From: Candidatus Daviesbacteria bacterium
GTDB taxonomy: Bacteria > Patescibacteriota > Microgenomatia > Daviesbacterales > UBA10151
Length of the DNA: 34,522 bases
NCBI GenBank assembly: GCA_030648645.1
Contig: JAUSHL010000014.1
Location: 1 to 34,522 of the forward strand
Reading direction: 5' to 3'
Shown: positions 7,197-15,142 of the stretch, in pieces
Numbering within the stretch: the stretch's first letter is position 1
Layout: the number at the start of each line of letters is the position of its first letter
Translations under genes and position numbers: made by a program
The notes under the pieces: generated by a model
The model's database searches: none
What the model was told of the DNA's origin: nothing
Seen by the model: the letters and a program-made list of their open reading frames with translations, nothing else

Positions 7197-7200
7197 AGTT

Positions 7201-7458
7201 ATGAAGTTATCAATTGAACAAGTTAAAAAAGTGGCAAAATTGGCAAATTTATCATTAACAGCTGATGAAGAAAATTTGTATGCTGAGCAACTTTCCCAAA
7301 TATTAGATTATGTTGATCAATTAAATCAGGTTGACACCCTTGGGGTGGAGCCAACTTTTAATGTCACCGGTTTATCAAATGTAATGAGAAAAGATGAAGA
7401 CGGGAAGAGTTTGCCTAAAAATGGTCCTTATAAAACAAAAGGGGTATTTGAAGAATGA
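7201..7458 (+). CDS. gatC: Asp/Glu-tRNA amidotransferase subunit C
   Basis: 85-aa GatC, the small subunit that wraps around GatA and GatB in the amidotransferase that makes Gln-tRNA(Gln) and/or Asn-tRNA(Asn) from misacylated tRNA. MKLSIEQVKKVAKLANLSLTADEENLYAEQLSQILDYVDQLNQVDTLGVEPTFNV is typical. The tracked TTG start at 7183 overlaps the TATAAT box and is rejected; the ATG at 7201 fits the family N-terminus. First gene of gatCAB; the gap to gatA is filled by a composite repeat, so cotranscription through a strongly structured RNA is expected. Confidence 0.95.
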   Translation: MKLSIEQVKKVAKLANLSLTADEENLYAEQLSQILDYVDQLNQVDTLGVEPTFNVTGLSNVMRKDEDGKSLPKNGPYKTKGVFEE

Positions 7459-7461
7459 ATC

Positions 7462-7587
7462 TGTCATTCCTGCCCGCTTCGCCATAGCTTCAGCGAGGCG
7501 AGCGAAAGCAGGAATCCAGAATGAAGCACTAGATCCCGCATCATCAGCCAAAGGCTGATCATCCTTTGGACGAAGTGCGGGATGACA
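7462..7587. repeat. Composite repeat B+C between gatC and gatA
   Basis: Part B (TGTCATTCCTGCCCGCTTCGCC..GCGAAAGCAGGAATCCAG) and part C (GATCCCGCATCATCAGCC..TGCGGGATGACA) are each inverted repeats, joined by AATGAAGCACTA. The last 80 bp or so are identical to the unit downstream of gatA. Confidence 0.85.
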
Positions 7588-7594
7588 AAAAAAT

Positions 7595-9019
7595 ATGAAC
7601 AACAATATAACCAAACTAACATTAATAGAAACCCTGAAAGCTTTGGAAGAAAAACAATTTTCTGAAAAAGAATTAAATGAGGCATACTTAGAAAGGATCA
7701 AAAAATTAAATCCTTCTTTAAATGCTTTTCTTATGGTAAATAAAGATACAAAAGGAATCCCTTCAGCTATTAAGGATTCCCTTTGCACCAAAGATATAAA
7801 AACAACTGCTGCCTCAAAAATTTTAGAAAATTTTATTCCACCATATAATGCCACAGTGGTTGATAAATTATTGGAAAAAGAAATTGGAATAATTGGGAAA
7901 ACTAATTGTGATGAATTTACCATGGGTTCTTCAGGAGAAAATTCTGCATTTGGTCCGACCAAAAATCCATGGGATTTAACAAAAGTCCCGGGTGGTTCAT
8001 CAAGTGGATCGGCTGTGGCAGTATCCGCTGATCTTTGTACATTTGCAATAGGCACTGATACCGGATGTTCAGTCAGAACTCCGGCATCACTTTGTGGAGT
8101 GGTGGGGTTAAAACCAAGTTATGGCAGAGTTTCAAGATATGGAGCTATCGCCATGGCTTCATCTTTTGATCAGATTGGTCCAATTACCAAAACAGTGGCA
8201 GATGCAAGACTGGTTTTAGAATGGATTAGTGGTCCGGATGGATTTGATTCGAATTGTGTTGAGATTGCTTCGTCGAAGACTCCTCGCAATGACACTTCGA
8301 TTTCACTCAGTACAGGCGTCATTGCGATCCGCCAGCTGGCGGAGAAGCAATCTCTAAAAGGTTTAAAAGTGGGGGTGCCAAAGGAATATTTTGGTGAAGG
8401 GTTGGATAAAGGGGTGGAAAAAGTAATTAGGGGTGCAATTTCGAAATTAAAAGATTTGGGGGCAGAAATAATTGAAATAAGTTTACCTTATATGAAATAT
8501 GGAATAGCAGCTTATTATATTTTAGTTCCATGCGAAATATCGTCCAATTTTGCAAGATATGATGCGATCAGATATGGTTCGGCGAGAGCCGAATTTGGTC
8601 CGGAAATTAAAAGAAGAATTATGCTTGGAACTTTTGCTTTATCAGCAGGTTATTATGATGATTATTATGCAAAAGCTGCAAAAGTAAGAACCTTGATAAA
8701 ACAAGATTTTGAAAATGCTTTCAATCCGCCAGCTGGCGGAGTAGATGTAATCGTTGGTCCGGTTTCTCCAACAGTAGCTTGGAATTTAGGTGAAAAAGTT
8801 AATGATCCTTTAAGTATGTACAAAGCAGATATTTACACTTGTCCTGTGAACTTGGCGGGGCTTCCGGGGCTTTCTGTTCCCTGTGGTTTTTCGGAGGGTT
8901 TACCGGTTGGTCTACAGATTATTGGAAAATATATGGATGAAGAAACTATTTTGGATGTGGGAGAAATTTATGAACAAAATACAAATTGGAAGGAGCAAAA
9001 ACCAGAATTGTCATTCTGA
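7595..9019 (+). CDS. gatA: Asp/Glu-tRNA amidotransferase subunit A
   Basis: Amidase-signature subunit that hydrolyses glutamine and feeds ammonia to GatB. The Lys-cisSer-Ser triad region is visible: [10 protein letters not shown] holds the Lys, [13 protein letters not shown] the cis-Ser, and [31 protein letters not shown] the nucleophile region. There the usual GSDTGGSIRQPA reads [12 protein letters not shown], so Gly has become Cys just before the catalytic Ser. 474 aa, near normal. Two repeat insertions are in frame: about 30 residues at 8262-8355 and PPAGG at 8725-8740. No Shine-Dalgarno or -10 of its own. Confidence 0.95.
   Translation: MNNNITKLTLIETLKALEEKQFSEKELNEAYLERIKKLNPSLNAFLMVNKDTKGIPSAIKDSLCTKDIKTTAASKILENFIPPYNATVVDKLLEKEIGIIGKTNCDEFTMGSSGENSAFGPTKNPWDLTKVPGGSSSGSAVAVSADLCTFAIGTDTGCSVRTPASLCGVVGLKPSYGRVSRYGAIAMASSFDQIGPITKTVADARLVLEWISGPDGFDSNCVEIASSKTPRNDTSISLSTGVIAIRQLAEKQSLKGLKVGVPKEYFGEGLDKGVEKVIRGAISKLKDLGAEIIEISLPYMKYGIAAYYILVPCEISSNFARYDAIRYGSARAEFGPEIKRRIMLGTFALSAGYYDDYYAKAAKVRTLIKQDFENAFNPPAGGVDVIVGPVSPTVAWNLGEKVNDPLSMYKADIYTCPVNLAGLPGLSVPCGFSEGLPVGLQIIGKYMDEETILDVGEIYEQNTNWKEQKPELSF
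8262..8355. repeat. Repeat A pair inserted in frame in gatA
   Basis: AGATTGCTTCG..CTCGCAATGACA and, 25 bp on, the inverse GTCATTGCGA..GAAGCAATCT. The second copy itself carries the palindrome TCCGCCAGCTGGCGGA (8328-8343). It adds about 30 residues just before [12 protein letters not shown], a point where GatA alignments tolerate length change. Confidence 0.8.
8725..8740. repeat. 16-bp perfect palindrome in gatA
   Basis: TCCGCCAGCTGGCGGA, encoding part of NPPAGGV. The same palindrome is nested in the repeat at 8328-8343; a close variant (TCCGCCAGTTGGCGGA) is intergenic near 15822. Confidence 0.75.
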
Positions 9020-9026
9020 AGACTTA

Positions 9027-9122
9027 TGTCATTCCTGCGAAAGCAGGAATCCAGAATGAAGCACTAGATCCCGCATCATCAGCCAAAGGCTGATCATCCT
9101 TTGGACGAAGTGCGGGATGACA
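9027..9122. repeat. Composite repeat B+C between gatA and gatB
   Basis: Shortened part B (TGTCATTCCTGCGAAAGCAGGAATCCAG) joined to part C. From GCGAAAGCAGG to the end it is identical, over more than 80 bp, to the unit upstream of gatA, in the same orientation. Confidence 0.85.
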
Positions 9123-9132
9123 GAAAGAAATT

Positions 9133-9216
9133 ATGAATAAATTCGAACCAATCACAAGGCTACTTCTTGTTTCACTCGAAGATCTTGTAATTGGCTCAGG
9201 AGGGTTGTCTATATGA
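9133..9216 (+). CDS. Possible 27-aa leader peptide coupled to gatB
   Basis: ATG at 9133 opens MNKFEPITRLLLVSLEDLVIGSGGLSI and ends at TGA 9214-9216, overlapping the gatB ATG as ATGA. The gatB Shine-Dalgarno lies inside it. It has no recognised family and no Shine-Dalgarno of its own. Terminal overlap suggests translational coupling, but the ORF could be chance. Confidence 0.35.
   Translation: MNKFEPITRLLLVSLEDLVIGSGGLSI
9198..9204 (+). promoter_or_regulatory. Strong Shine-Dalgarno of gatB
   Basis: AGGAGGG, 8 nt before the gatB ATG. One of only two clear Shine-Dalgarno sequences in the window, which shows that the organism can use them. Confidence 0.75.
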
Positions 9217-10634
9217 AACAGCTGTATGAGCCAATTATTGGACTTGAAGTTCATGTAGAGTTGAATACTAAATCTAAAATGTTTTGTAAATGCTCTGCTG
9301 ACTATTTTGGCAAAGAGCCAAATACCCATACCTGTCCTGTTTGTTTGGGACTTCCTGGGGCTTTACCATATATTAATGAAACTGCAATTGAAAGTTGTAT
9401 GAAAATTGGTTTGGCTTTGGGTTGCACAGTTTCTGAGATAAGTAGATTTGAAAGAAAAAATTATTTTTATCCTGATTTAGCTAAAGGATATCAGATTTCT
9501 CAATACCGCTGGCCTCTTTGCAAAGGTGGCAGGTTACAGATTACAGGGAACAGTGGACAAGATATAACAATAAGAATTAATAGAGTGCATCAGGAAGAGG
9601 ATACGGGAAAACTTACTCATGTGGGAAATGAAACATTGATTGATTTCAACAGATGTGGAGTTCCGCTGGTTGAAATTGTCACTGAGCCTGATTTTCATGG
9701 CTCGGAAAAAGTACGTGATTTTGCCAAAAAACTACAACAACTATTTAGATATTTAGGGGTTTCTAATGCGGATATGGAGAGAGGTGATATGAGGCTCGAA
9801 GCGAATGTGTCTGTGCGAAAAATTGATATGTCATTGCGAGAAGACGAAGACGACGAAGCAATCTCAAATATGGATGGGATTGCCACGCCCTTCGGGCTCG
9901 CAATGACAAAAAACGTTCGCAATGACAAGCCTTTACCAAACTATAGAATTGAGTTGAAAAATATTAATAGTTTTAGATTCATGGTGGCGGCAATTGAGTA
10001 TGAAATAAAAAGACAATCAGAAGCTTTAGAAAAAGGTGAAAAATTAACGGCTGAAACCAGAGGTTGGGATCAGGTAAAAAAAGAAACATATTTGCAAAGA
10101 AGTAAAGAAGAAGCCAATGATTACCGGTATTTCCCGGAGCCGGATCTACCAGAATTAAGAATTAAGAATAAAGAATTAAGAATCAAGGAAGAAATGCCGG
10201 AGTTACCTTGGAATAAAGAAGAAAGATTTGTTTCTGAATATGGATTAACTAAAGATAATGCCAGGATTTTAGCTGAGTCAAATGATTTAGCTGAGTATTA
10301 TGAATCGGTTGTGAAGCTGGGAAAACAAAAAGAAATGGAGCCAAAACAAATTGCCAATTACCTGATAAATCAAAAGCCGGATATAAATAAAGTTTCTCCA
10401 GAAGAAATAATTAAAAATATTCAAAGCAAAAGTGCAGGAATTATTGGAGATGAGGCGGAATTGAAAAAAATAGCTTTTGATGTTATCAAAGAAAACTCTG
10501 AATCTGCAGAGGCTTTCAAAGCAGGAAAATTAGGAGCGTTGAATGTATTACTGGGAGCAATAATGAAAAAAACTGCAGGCAAAGCAGATATAGAAAAAGC
10601 AAAAGAAATTTTGGAAAATCTTCTGAGTAAGTAA
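9213..10634 (+). CDS. gatB: Asp/Glu-tRNA amidotransferase subunit B
   Basis: Kinase-like subunit that activates the side chain of Glu-tRNA(Gln)/Asp-tRNA(Asn) and transamidates it. The N-terminus PIIGLEVHVELNTKSKMFCKC and CPVCLGLPGALP hold the zinc-binding cysteines and the catalytic pocket; NRCGVPLVEIVTEPD and DMRLEANVSVR are family signatures; the C-terminal YqeY-like tail domain (ILAESNDLAEYYE..KAGKLGALNVLLGAIMKKTAGKAD) is complete. 473 aa. Repeat A adds about 33 residues (9829-9927) between ANVSVR and the conserved IELKNINSF. A second insertion-like stretch, LRIKNKELRIKEE, comes from an AGAATTAAGAATAAAGAATT run. Start fixed by the Shine-Dalgarno. Confidence 0.95.
   Translation: MKQLYEPIIGLEVHVELNTKSKMFCKCSADYFGKEPNTHTCPVCLGLPGALPYINETAIESCMKIGLALGCTVSEISRFERKNYFYPDLAKGYQISQYRWPLCKGGRLQITGNSGQDITIRINRVHQEEDTGKLTHVGNETLIDFNRCGVPLVEIVTEPDFHGSEKVRDFAKKLQQLFRYLGVSNADMERGDMRLEANVSVRKIDMSLREDEDDEAISNMDGIATPFGLAMTKNVRNDKPLPNYRIELKNINSFRFMVAAIEYEIKRQSEALEKGEKLTAETRGWDQVKKETYLQRSKEEANDYRYFPEPDLPELRIKNKELRIKEEMPELPWNKEERFVSEYGLTKDNARILAESNDLAEYYESVVKLGKQKEMEPKQIANYLINQKPDINKVSPEEIIKNIQSKSAGIIGDEAELKKIAFDVIKENSESAEAFKAGKLGALNVLLGAIMKKTAGKADIEKAKEILENLLSK
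9829..9927. repeat. Repeat A inserted in frame in gatB
   Basis: TGTCATTGCGAGAAGACGAAG..GAAGCAATCTC followed by GGGATTGCCACGCCC..CTCGCAATGACA and an extra TTCGCAATGACA. Encodes MSLREDEDDEAISN..VRND, absent from GatB proteins in general. Confidence 0.8.
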
Positions 10635-10660
10635 CATTAATAACTATATTACAGGTTTTG

Positions 10661-10712
10661 TGTCATGCCTAGAAAAAGGCGAGGCCTCTGAAAAAAAGGG
10701 GAGGCCTTGAAA
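10661..10712. repeat. Repeat F (GGCCT-rich), upstream of dnaE
   Basis: TGTCATGCC, then AAAAAGGCGAGGCCTC, an A-run and GGGGAGGCCTTG. A related unit in the opposite orientation lies at 23425-23476. It could fold into a hairpin and may act as the gatB terminator, but the T-run is poor. Confidence 0.5.
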
Positions 10713-10726
10713 ACCTAAACTGGGAC

Positions 10727-10755
10727 TTGAAATAAGTGGGTAAATAGCAGATAAA
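10727..10755 (+). promoter_or_regulatory. Possible dnaE promoter
   Basis: TTGAAA (10727-10732), 17-nt spacer, GATAAA (10750-10755), 11 nt to the ATG. The -10 is weak. Confidence 0.3.
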
Positions 10756-10766
10756 TATTAACTGAT

Positions 10767-13700
10767 ATGTCAAATTTTGTTCATCTTCATGGCCATACTG
10801 AATATTCACTCCTTGATGGATTATCCAAGGTAAAAAAATTGGTCAAAGCAGTGAAAGAAATGGGTATGCCGGCTGTGGCTATGACTGATCATGGAGTAAT
10901 GTATGGAGCAATTGAATTTTACAAAGCCTGCCGTGAGCATGAAATAAAACCAATTATTGGTTGCGAAGTTTATGTTGCCAAAAGATCTCACAAAGATAAA
11001 GAAGGAAAATTAGACACAGAACCATATCACTTAACCCTGCTTGCTAAAAATTATCAGGGATATAAAAATTTAATGAAATTGACCTCTATAGCTCACCTTG
11101 AAGGTTATTATTATAAACCAAGAGTAGATAGAGAATTATTAAAACAATTTCATGAAGGAATTATAGCTTTATCAGGTTGTCCGGGCGGAGAGTTTGCCGA
11201 AAGTTTAAAAGAAGATAATTATAAGGAAGGAGAGAAGATTGTTAAAAGTTATTTGGAAATTTTTGGGGAAGAAAATTACTTTTTGGAGCTGCAAAATCAT
11301 GAGTATGAAAAATTATTAAAAAATGAAAATTTCGATCCTAAAGTAAAACAGGATTTAGAAAGAATGGCTAAATTTCAAAAAATTTGGTGGGAAGCTGTCA
11401 AAACTTTAAGTCCAAAAATAGGTTTACAAATTGTGGCTACCAATGATTACCATTATGTAAATGAATCAGATGCGGAAGCACAAGATGCTGTTCTTTGTGT
11501 ACAAACTGCTAAATTTATAAAAGATGTTGACCGTCTTCGCATGATTGACACTCCCAATCTTTATATCAGGTCAAAAGAAGAAATGACGGAACTTTTTGCT
11601 GATTTACCGGAAGCGATTTCCAATACAGAAAAAATTGCAGAAAACATAAATCTTGAGATGACTTTAGGAAAACCAATTTTCCCGATTTTCGATGTGCCAC
11701 AGGGACTGCAACCAATGGAATTTTTAAGACAACAATGCATGGAAGGATTCGCTCAGAAATTTCCCAATCCATCTGGTATTTACAAAGAAAGATTGGAGTA
11801 TGAATTATCAGTGATTGAATCAAAAAATTTTGCTGTTTATATTTTAATTGTTGGTGATTTCTTAAACTGGGCTCACACTCAGGGGATTATTACTAATACC
11901 AGAGGTTCGGCTGCAGGGTCATTAGTTTTATATGTAATGGGGATTACTAATATTGATCCTATCGCATACATGTTGCCTTTTGAAAGATTTATGAATCCCC
12001 TCCGTCCAAAATTTCCTGATATTGATTCCGATATTGCTGATGACAGACGTGACGAGGTTATTAAATATGTAATGAGTAAATATGGTGAGGATAAAGTTGC
12101 CCAAATTGTAACCTTTGGAACAATGCAAGGACGGGCTGCTATCCGTGATATTGGCAGGGTTTTGGGTATGGCTTATGGAGAAGTTGATAAGATTGCCAAA
12201 CTTATTCCTCCTCCAAAACAGGGTTTTCACCAAACTTTGGATGATGCCTTAAAAGAAGTACCAGAGTTAAACGGGCTATATAGAAATTTACCACAAATAA
12301 AAACTTTAATTGATTTGGCAAAAAAAGTTGAAGGAACAGTTAGGCATGCTTCTGTTCATGCGGCGGGGCTCGTAATTTCTCCAACTCCAATGACTGATTT
12401 TGCTCCACTGCAAAAAGAATCAAATGGTGACAAAATTATTACTCAATATGACATGTTTTCCATCTCTGAGGATTATGAAGGAGTGGGTTTAATTAAATTG
12501 GATCTTTTGGGTATCAGAAATCTTTCTATTTTAGGGCATGCCGTAAAAATTGTTAAGGAAAATAAAGGAATTGATATAGATTTGGGAAATTTACCAATGG
12601 ATGACAAAAAAACTTTTGAGCTTTTGGGTAAGGGTGAAACAATGGGGCTTTTTCAGCTGGAAGGATCAGGAATGACAAGATATTTAGTTGATCTTAAGCC
12701 AACCAGCATTTTTGACATCATGGCAATGGTAGCACTCTACAGACCCGGACCATTGGCTATTATTCCGGAATATATTGCCAGAAAGCATGATCCGAAACAA
12801 ATTACATATTTTGATCCAAAAATGAAAGAATATCTAGAAAGATCGTTAGGGCTTTTGGTTTATCAGGATGATGTGTTACTAACAACTATTAATATTGCGG
12901 GATATAACTGGGAAGAAGCGGATAAATTTAGAAAAGCTATGGGTAAGAAAATTCCAGCTGAGATGGCAAAACAAAAAGATCATTTTATAGAAGGAGCTGT
13001 AAAAAATGGTATAAAGCAGGAAAAAGCGGAAGAGCTTTTTAAATTAATTGAGCCTTTTGCAGCTTATGGTTTTAATAAAGCCCATGCGGCATCTTATGCC
13101 ATGATTTCATATCAGACAGCTTACATGAAGGCAAATTTTCCGGTGGAATTTATGGCTGCGGTGATGACAGCTGAATACGGAGATGCCGAAAAAATTGGTC
13201 ATGCCATGGCTGAATGTAAAAGAATGGGTGTTGAAGTTTTACCTCCTGATGTAAATATATCTGGTGTGGCTTTTATTATTGAAGGACAGTCAATGAGATT
13301 CGGACTTTCTGCTATTAAAAATGTGGGAATTTCAGCAATTGAATCAATTATTAAAGCACGAGTAAAAGATCCATTTAAGTCTTTATCAGATTTGGTTTCC
13401 CGAGTTGATAACAGATTAGTTAATAAAAAAACTTTGGATGGATTAATTAAAGCCGGTGCTTTGGATAATTTAGGATCAAGGGCAGGTCATCTTTTAATTT
13501 TGGATCAAGTTTTGGAGAAAGCCCATCAATTAAATAAAAAATCGTCACAAGGACAGGTTGGACTTTTTGGAGAAGAGGAAGAGATTAATACTTTTGAAAT
13601 TAAATTGCCGGATGTAGAAGAACTATCTTTGGATCAATTACTTATTTTTGAAAAAGAATTGTTGGGATTTTATTTACATGAACCACCATACCTGAAATTA

Positions 13701-14285
13701 TTAACTCAACTTGAAGGTTTTATTTCACACAGAATTGCTGATTTATCAGATGAATTGGTTGGTTATAAGGTAACTTTGGGAGGAGTAATTGCAGAAAGCA
13801 AAAAGGTTGTAACAAAAAAATCTTCGGCGGAGATGGCATTTATTAGAATTTCAGATGGAATATCAGAGATAGAAGCTGTCGTTTTTCCGAAAACTTATGA
13901 AGTTTCCAAACAAATTTTGGAGAAGGATAATGTAATTTTAATTTGGGGAAGAATTGATAAAAGGGAGGAAAAATTATCTTTGGTGGTTGATAGAATTTCT
14001 TCTTTTGATCCGGAATTGGCTGATAAAGTGGAAATTCAGGAAAAGGAAGTGGAAATTTTAATTCCCAAAGGTGCAGGGGTAAATATTTTACAAAAAGTAA
14101 ATAAAACTTTAAGGGGATATCCAGGGAAAGCTAAAGTTAAGCTTTTACTTCCAAATGGAGGAAGTAATTTTAAAGTAATGGATTTACCTTTTGGAATAAA
14201 ATATGAACCAATGTTAGTTGCTGAAATTGAGGAACTTTTAGGACAGGGATGTGTACGACTGTCATCCCTGGCTTGCCCGCCCTGA
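10767..14285 (+). CDS. dnaE: DNA polymerase III subunit alpha
   Basis: Replicative polymerase of the C family, 1172 aa, as expected for DnaE1. The N-terminal PHP domain (FVHLHGHTEYSLLDGLSKV..MTDHGVMYG) is followed by the palm with PDIDSDIADDRRDEVI, which holds the three catalytic Asp, then GRVLGMAYGEVDKIAKLIP, the fingers (MALYRPGP, YGFNKAHAASYAMISYQTAYMKANFP), an HhH region (LVNKKTLDGLIKAGALDNLG) and an OB fold (VTLGGVIAESKKVVTKKSSAEMAFIRISDG). The last 10 residues (VRLSSLACPP) and the stop come from a palindromic repeat, so the natural C-terminus has been replaced or extended. No Shine-Dalgarno. Confidence 0.97.
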   Translation: MSNFVHLHGHTEYSLLDGLSKVKKLVKAVKEMGMPAVAMTDHGVMYGAIEFYKACREHEIKPIIGCEVYVAKRSHKDKEGKLDTEPYHLTLLAKNYQGYKNLMKLTSIAHLEGYYYKPRVDRELLKQFHEGIIALSGCPGGEFAESLKEDNYKEGEKIVKSYLEIFGEENYFLELQNHEYEKLLKNENFDPKVKQDLERMAKFQKIWWEAVKTLSPKIGLQIVATNDYHYVNESDAEAQDAVLCVQTAKFIKDVDRLRMIDTPNLYIRSKEEMTELFADLPEAISNTEKIAENINLEMTLGKPIFPIFDVPQGLQPMEFLRQQCMEGFAQKFPNPSGIYKERLEYELSVIESKNFAVYILIVGDFLNWAHTQGIITNTRGSAAGSLVLYVMGITNIDPIAYMLPFERFMNPLRPKFPDIDSDIADDRRDEVIKYVMSKYGEDKVAQIVTFGTMQGRAAIRDIGRVLGMAYGEVDKIAKLIPPPKQGFHQTLDDALKEVPELNGLYRNLPQIKTLIDLAKKVEGTVRHASVHAAGLVISPTPMTDFAPLQKESNGDKIITQYDMFSISEDYEGVGLIKLDLLGIRNLSILGHAVKIVKENKGIDIDLGNLPMDDKKTFELLGKGETMGLFQLEGSGMTRYLVDLKPTSIFDIMAMVALYRPGPLAIIPEYIARKHDPKQITYFDPKMKEYLERSLGLLVYQDDVLLTTINIAGYNWEEADKFRKAMGKKIPAEMAKQKDHFIEGAVKNGIKQEKAEELFKLIEPFAAYGFNKAHAASYAMISYQTAYMKANFPVEFMAAVMTAEYGDAEKIGHAMAECKRMGVEVLPPDVNISGVAFIIEGQSMRFGLSAIKNVGISAIESIIKARVKDPFKSLSDLVSRVDNRLVNKKTLDGLIKAGALDNLGSRAGHLLILDQVLEKAHQLNKKSSQGQVGLFGEEEEINTFEIKLPDVEELSLDQLLIFEKELLGFYLHEPPYLKLLTQLEGFISHRIADLSDELVGYKVTLGGVIAESKKVVTKKSSAEMAFIRISDGISEIEAVVFPKTYEVSKQILEKDNVILIWGRIDKREEKLSLVVDRISSFDPELADKVEIQEKEVEILIPKGAGVNILQKVNKTLRGYPGKAKVKLLLPNGGSNFKVMDLPFGIKYEPMLVAEIEELLGQGCVRLSSLACPP

Positions 14286-14312
14286 ACGAGGCCGAAGGGA
14301 CCAGGGATCCAG
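14260..14312. repeat. Palindromic repeat over the dnaE 3' end
   Basis: TGTCATCCCTGG..CCAGGGATCCA arms around GCTTGCCCGCC..GGCCGAAGG. The dnaE stop codon TGA (14283-14285) is inside it. Confidence 0.7.
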
Positions 14313-14320
14313 CGTATAAA

Positions 14321-14599
14321 TCAGATATTTTCATATAGGTCTTCCCAATTTGGATTATTGTTTTCTATTAATTCCAATTTCCATCTACGCTTCCATCTTT
14401 TAATTTTCTTTTCTTGAATTATTGCCTGTTCAATATCCTGATGTTCTTCATAGTAAACAAGTGTATGAACGCCATATTTATTTGTAAAACCTTTTACAAG
14501 ATCATTCTTGTGTTCCCAAATTCTCTTTTTTAGATTACTGGTTACTCCTGTATACAATGTTCCATTTCTTTGGCTGGCTAAAATATAAACAAAGTACAT
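14321..14599 (-). CDS. Small GIY-YIG domain protein
   Basis: 92-aa stand-alone GIY-YIG protein: YFVYILASQRNGTLYTGVTSNLKKRIWEHKNDLVKGF, then HTLVYYEEHQDIEQAIIQEKKIKRWKRRWKLELIENNNPNWEDLYENI. The C-terminal WEDLYENI is very close to the FEDLYENI of the gene at 4100-4393, so the two are paralogs. It starts exactly at the domain. Upstream CATAAT is 11 nt before the ATG; no Shine-Dalgarno. Convergent with dnaE across a repeat. Role uncertain, as for the other copies. Confidence 0.9.
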   Translation of the reverse strand: MYFVYILASQRNGTLYTGVTSNLKKRIWEHKNDLVKGFTNKYGVHTLVYYEEHQDIEQAIIQEKKIKRWKRRWKLELIENNNPNWEDLYENI

Positions 14600-14630
14600 A
14601 TTTTAATTTAATTATGACACATATTTTACT

Positions 14631-14685
14631 GGATCCCGCATCATCAGCCAAAGGCTGATCATCCTTTGGACGAAGTGCGGGATGG
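14631..14685. repeat. Repeat C upstream of rplS
   Basis: GGATCCCGCATCATCAGCC..GAAGTGCGGGATG, the same unit as next to gatA, here without part B. Confidence 0.8.
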
Positions 14686-14699
14686 CTGTAAATTGGAAA

Positions 14700-14728
14700 T
14701 TGACTTCAGGAGGAGGCTAGGATACAAT
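14700..14728 (+). promoter_or_regulatory. Promoter of rplS, with Shine-Dalgarno decoy in the spacer
   Basis: TTGACT (14700-14705), 17-nt spacer, TACAAT (14723-14728), then 7 nt to ATG 14736. The spacer contains CAGGAGGAGG, which looks like a Shine-Dalgarno but would lie upstream of the transcription start. Confidence 0.7.
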
Positions 14729-14735
14729 TAGAAAC

Positions 14736-15050
14736 ATGATTTCAATGAAACACCAAGATACAGAACTTCACATCGGCGACACTATTCGTGTTCATACAAC
14801 TGTTATTGAAGGAGCCAAAACCAGAATTCAGGTTTTTGAAGGCATTTTAATTGCTTTAAATGGTCGTGGAGAAAATAAAATGATGACTGTAAGAAAGGTG
14901 AGTGCCGGAGGTATTGGAGTAGAAAGAATGTGGCCTGTGGATTCTAAATCTATTGTTAAAATTGAACTAAAGAAAAAAGCAATTCATGTAAGACGTAGTA
15001 AACTTTATTATCTTCGGGAATTAACAGGAAAAAGAGCAGTCAGAGTTTAG
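14736..15050 (+). CDS. rplS: 50S ribosomal protein L19
   Basis: L19, which sits at the 30S-50S interface. HIGDTIRVHTTVIEGAKTRIQVFEGILIALNGRGENKMMTVRKVSAGGIGVERMWPVDSKSI and VRRSKLYYLRELTGKRAVRV cover the whole family domain. 104 aa; the N-terminal helix found in most L19 proteins is shortened. ATG 14736 is preferred because the promoter predicts transcription from this base; ATG 14745 is the alternative. Not in the usual rpsP-rimM-trmD-rplS operon here, which fits scattered gene order in reduced genomes. Confidence 0.95.
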   Translation: MISMKHQDTELHIGDTIRVHTTVIEGAKTRIQVFEGILIALNGRGENKMMTVRKVSAGGIGVERMWPVDSKSIVKIELKKKAIHVRRSKLYYLRELTGKRAVRV

Positions 15051-15052
15051 TT

Positions 15053-15141
15053 ATTGTTCGATCCGGCAGTTGCCGGAGAGAACTATTTAAGGTAACTTCT
15101 CGATTCGGTCGCCATTGCGACCTCACTTCGAAGAATATATT
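15053..15141 (-). repeat. Repeat D, inverse copy
   Basis: On the minus strand: ATATTCTTCGAAGTGAG, an inserted hairpin GGTCGCAATGGCGACC, GAGAAGTTA, then TAGTTCTCTCCGGCAACTGC with the CCGGCA..TGCCGG palindrome and TCGAACAATA. The opposite orientation of the copies at 15754-15936 and 16196-16338 places rnhB between inverted repeats. Confidence 0.7.
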
Positions 15142-15142
15142 T

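Noticed and set aside
7375-8055. 226-aa minus-strand ORF opposite gatC/gatA
   Set aside because: Shadow of gatA plus translated composite repeat; no family features.
10661-10712. Riboswitch or T-box before dnaE
   Set aside because: The sequence is a GGCCT-rich repeat found elsewhere; no conserved T-box or riboswitch core seen.
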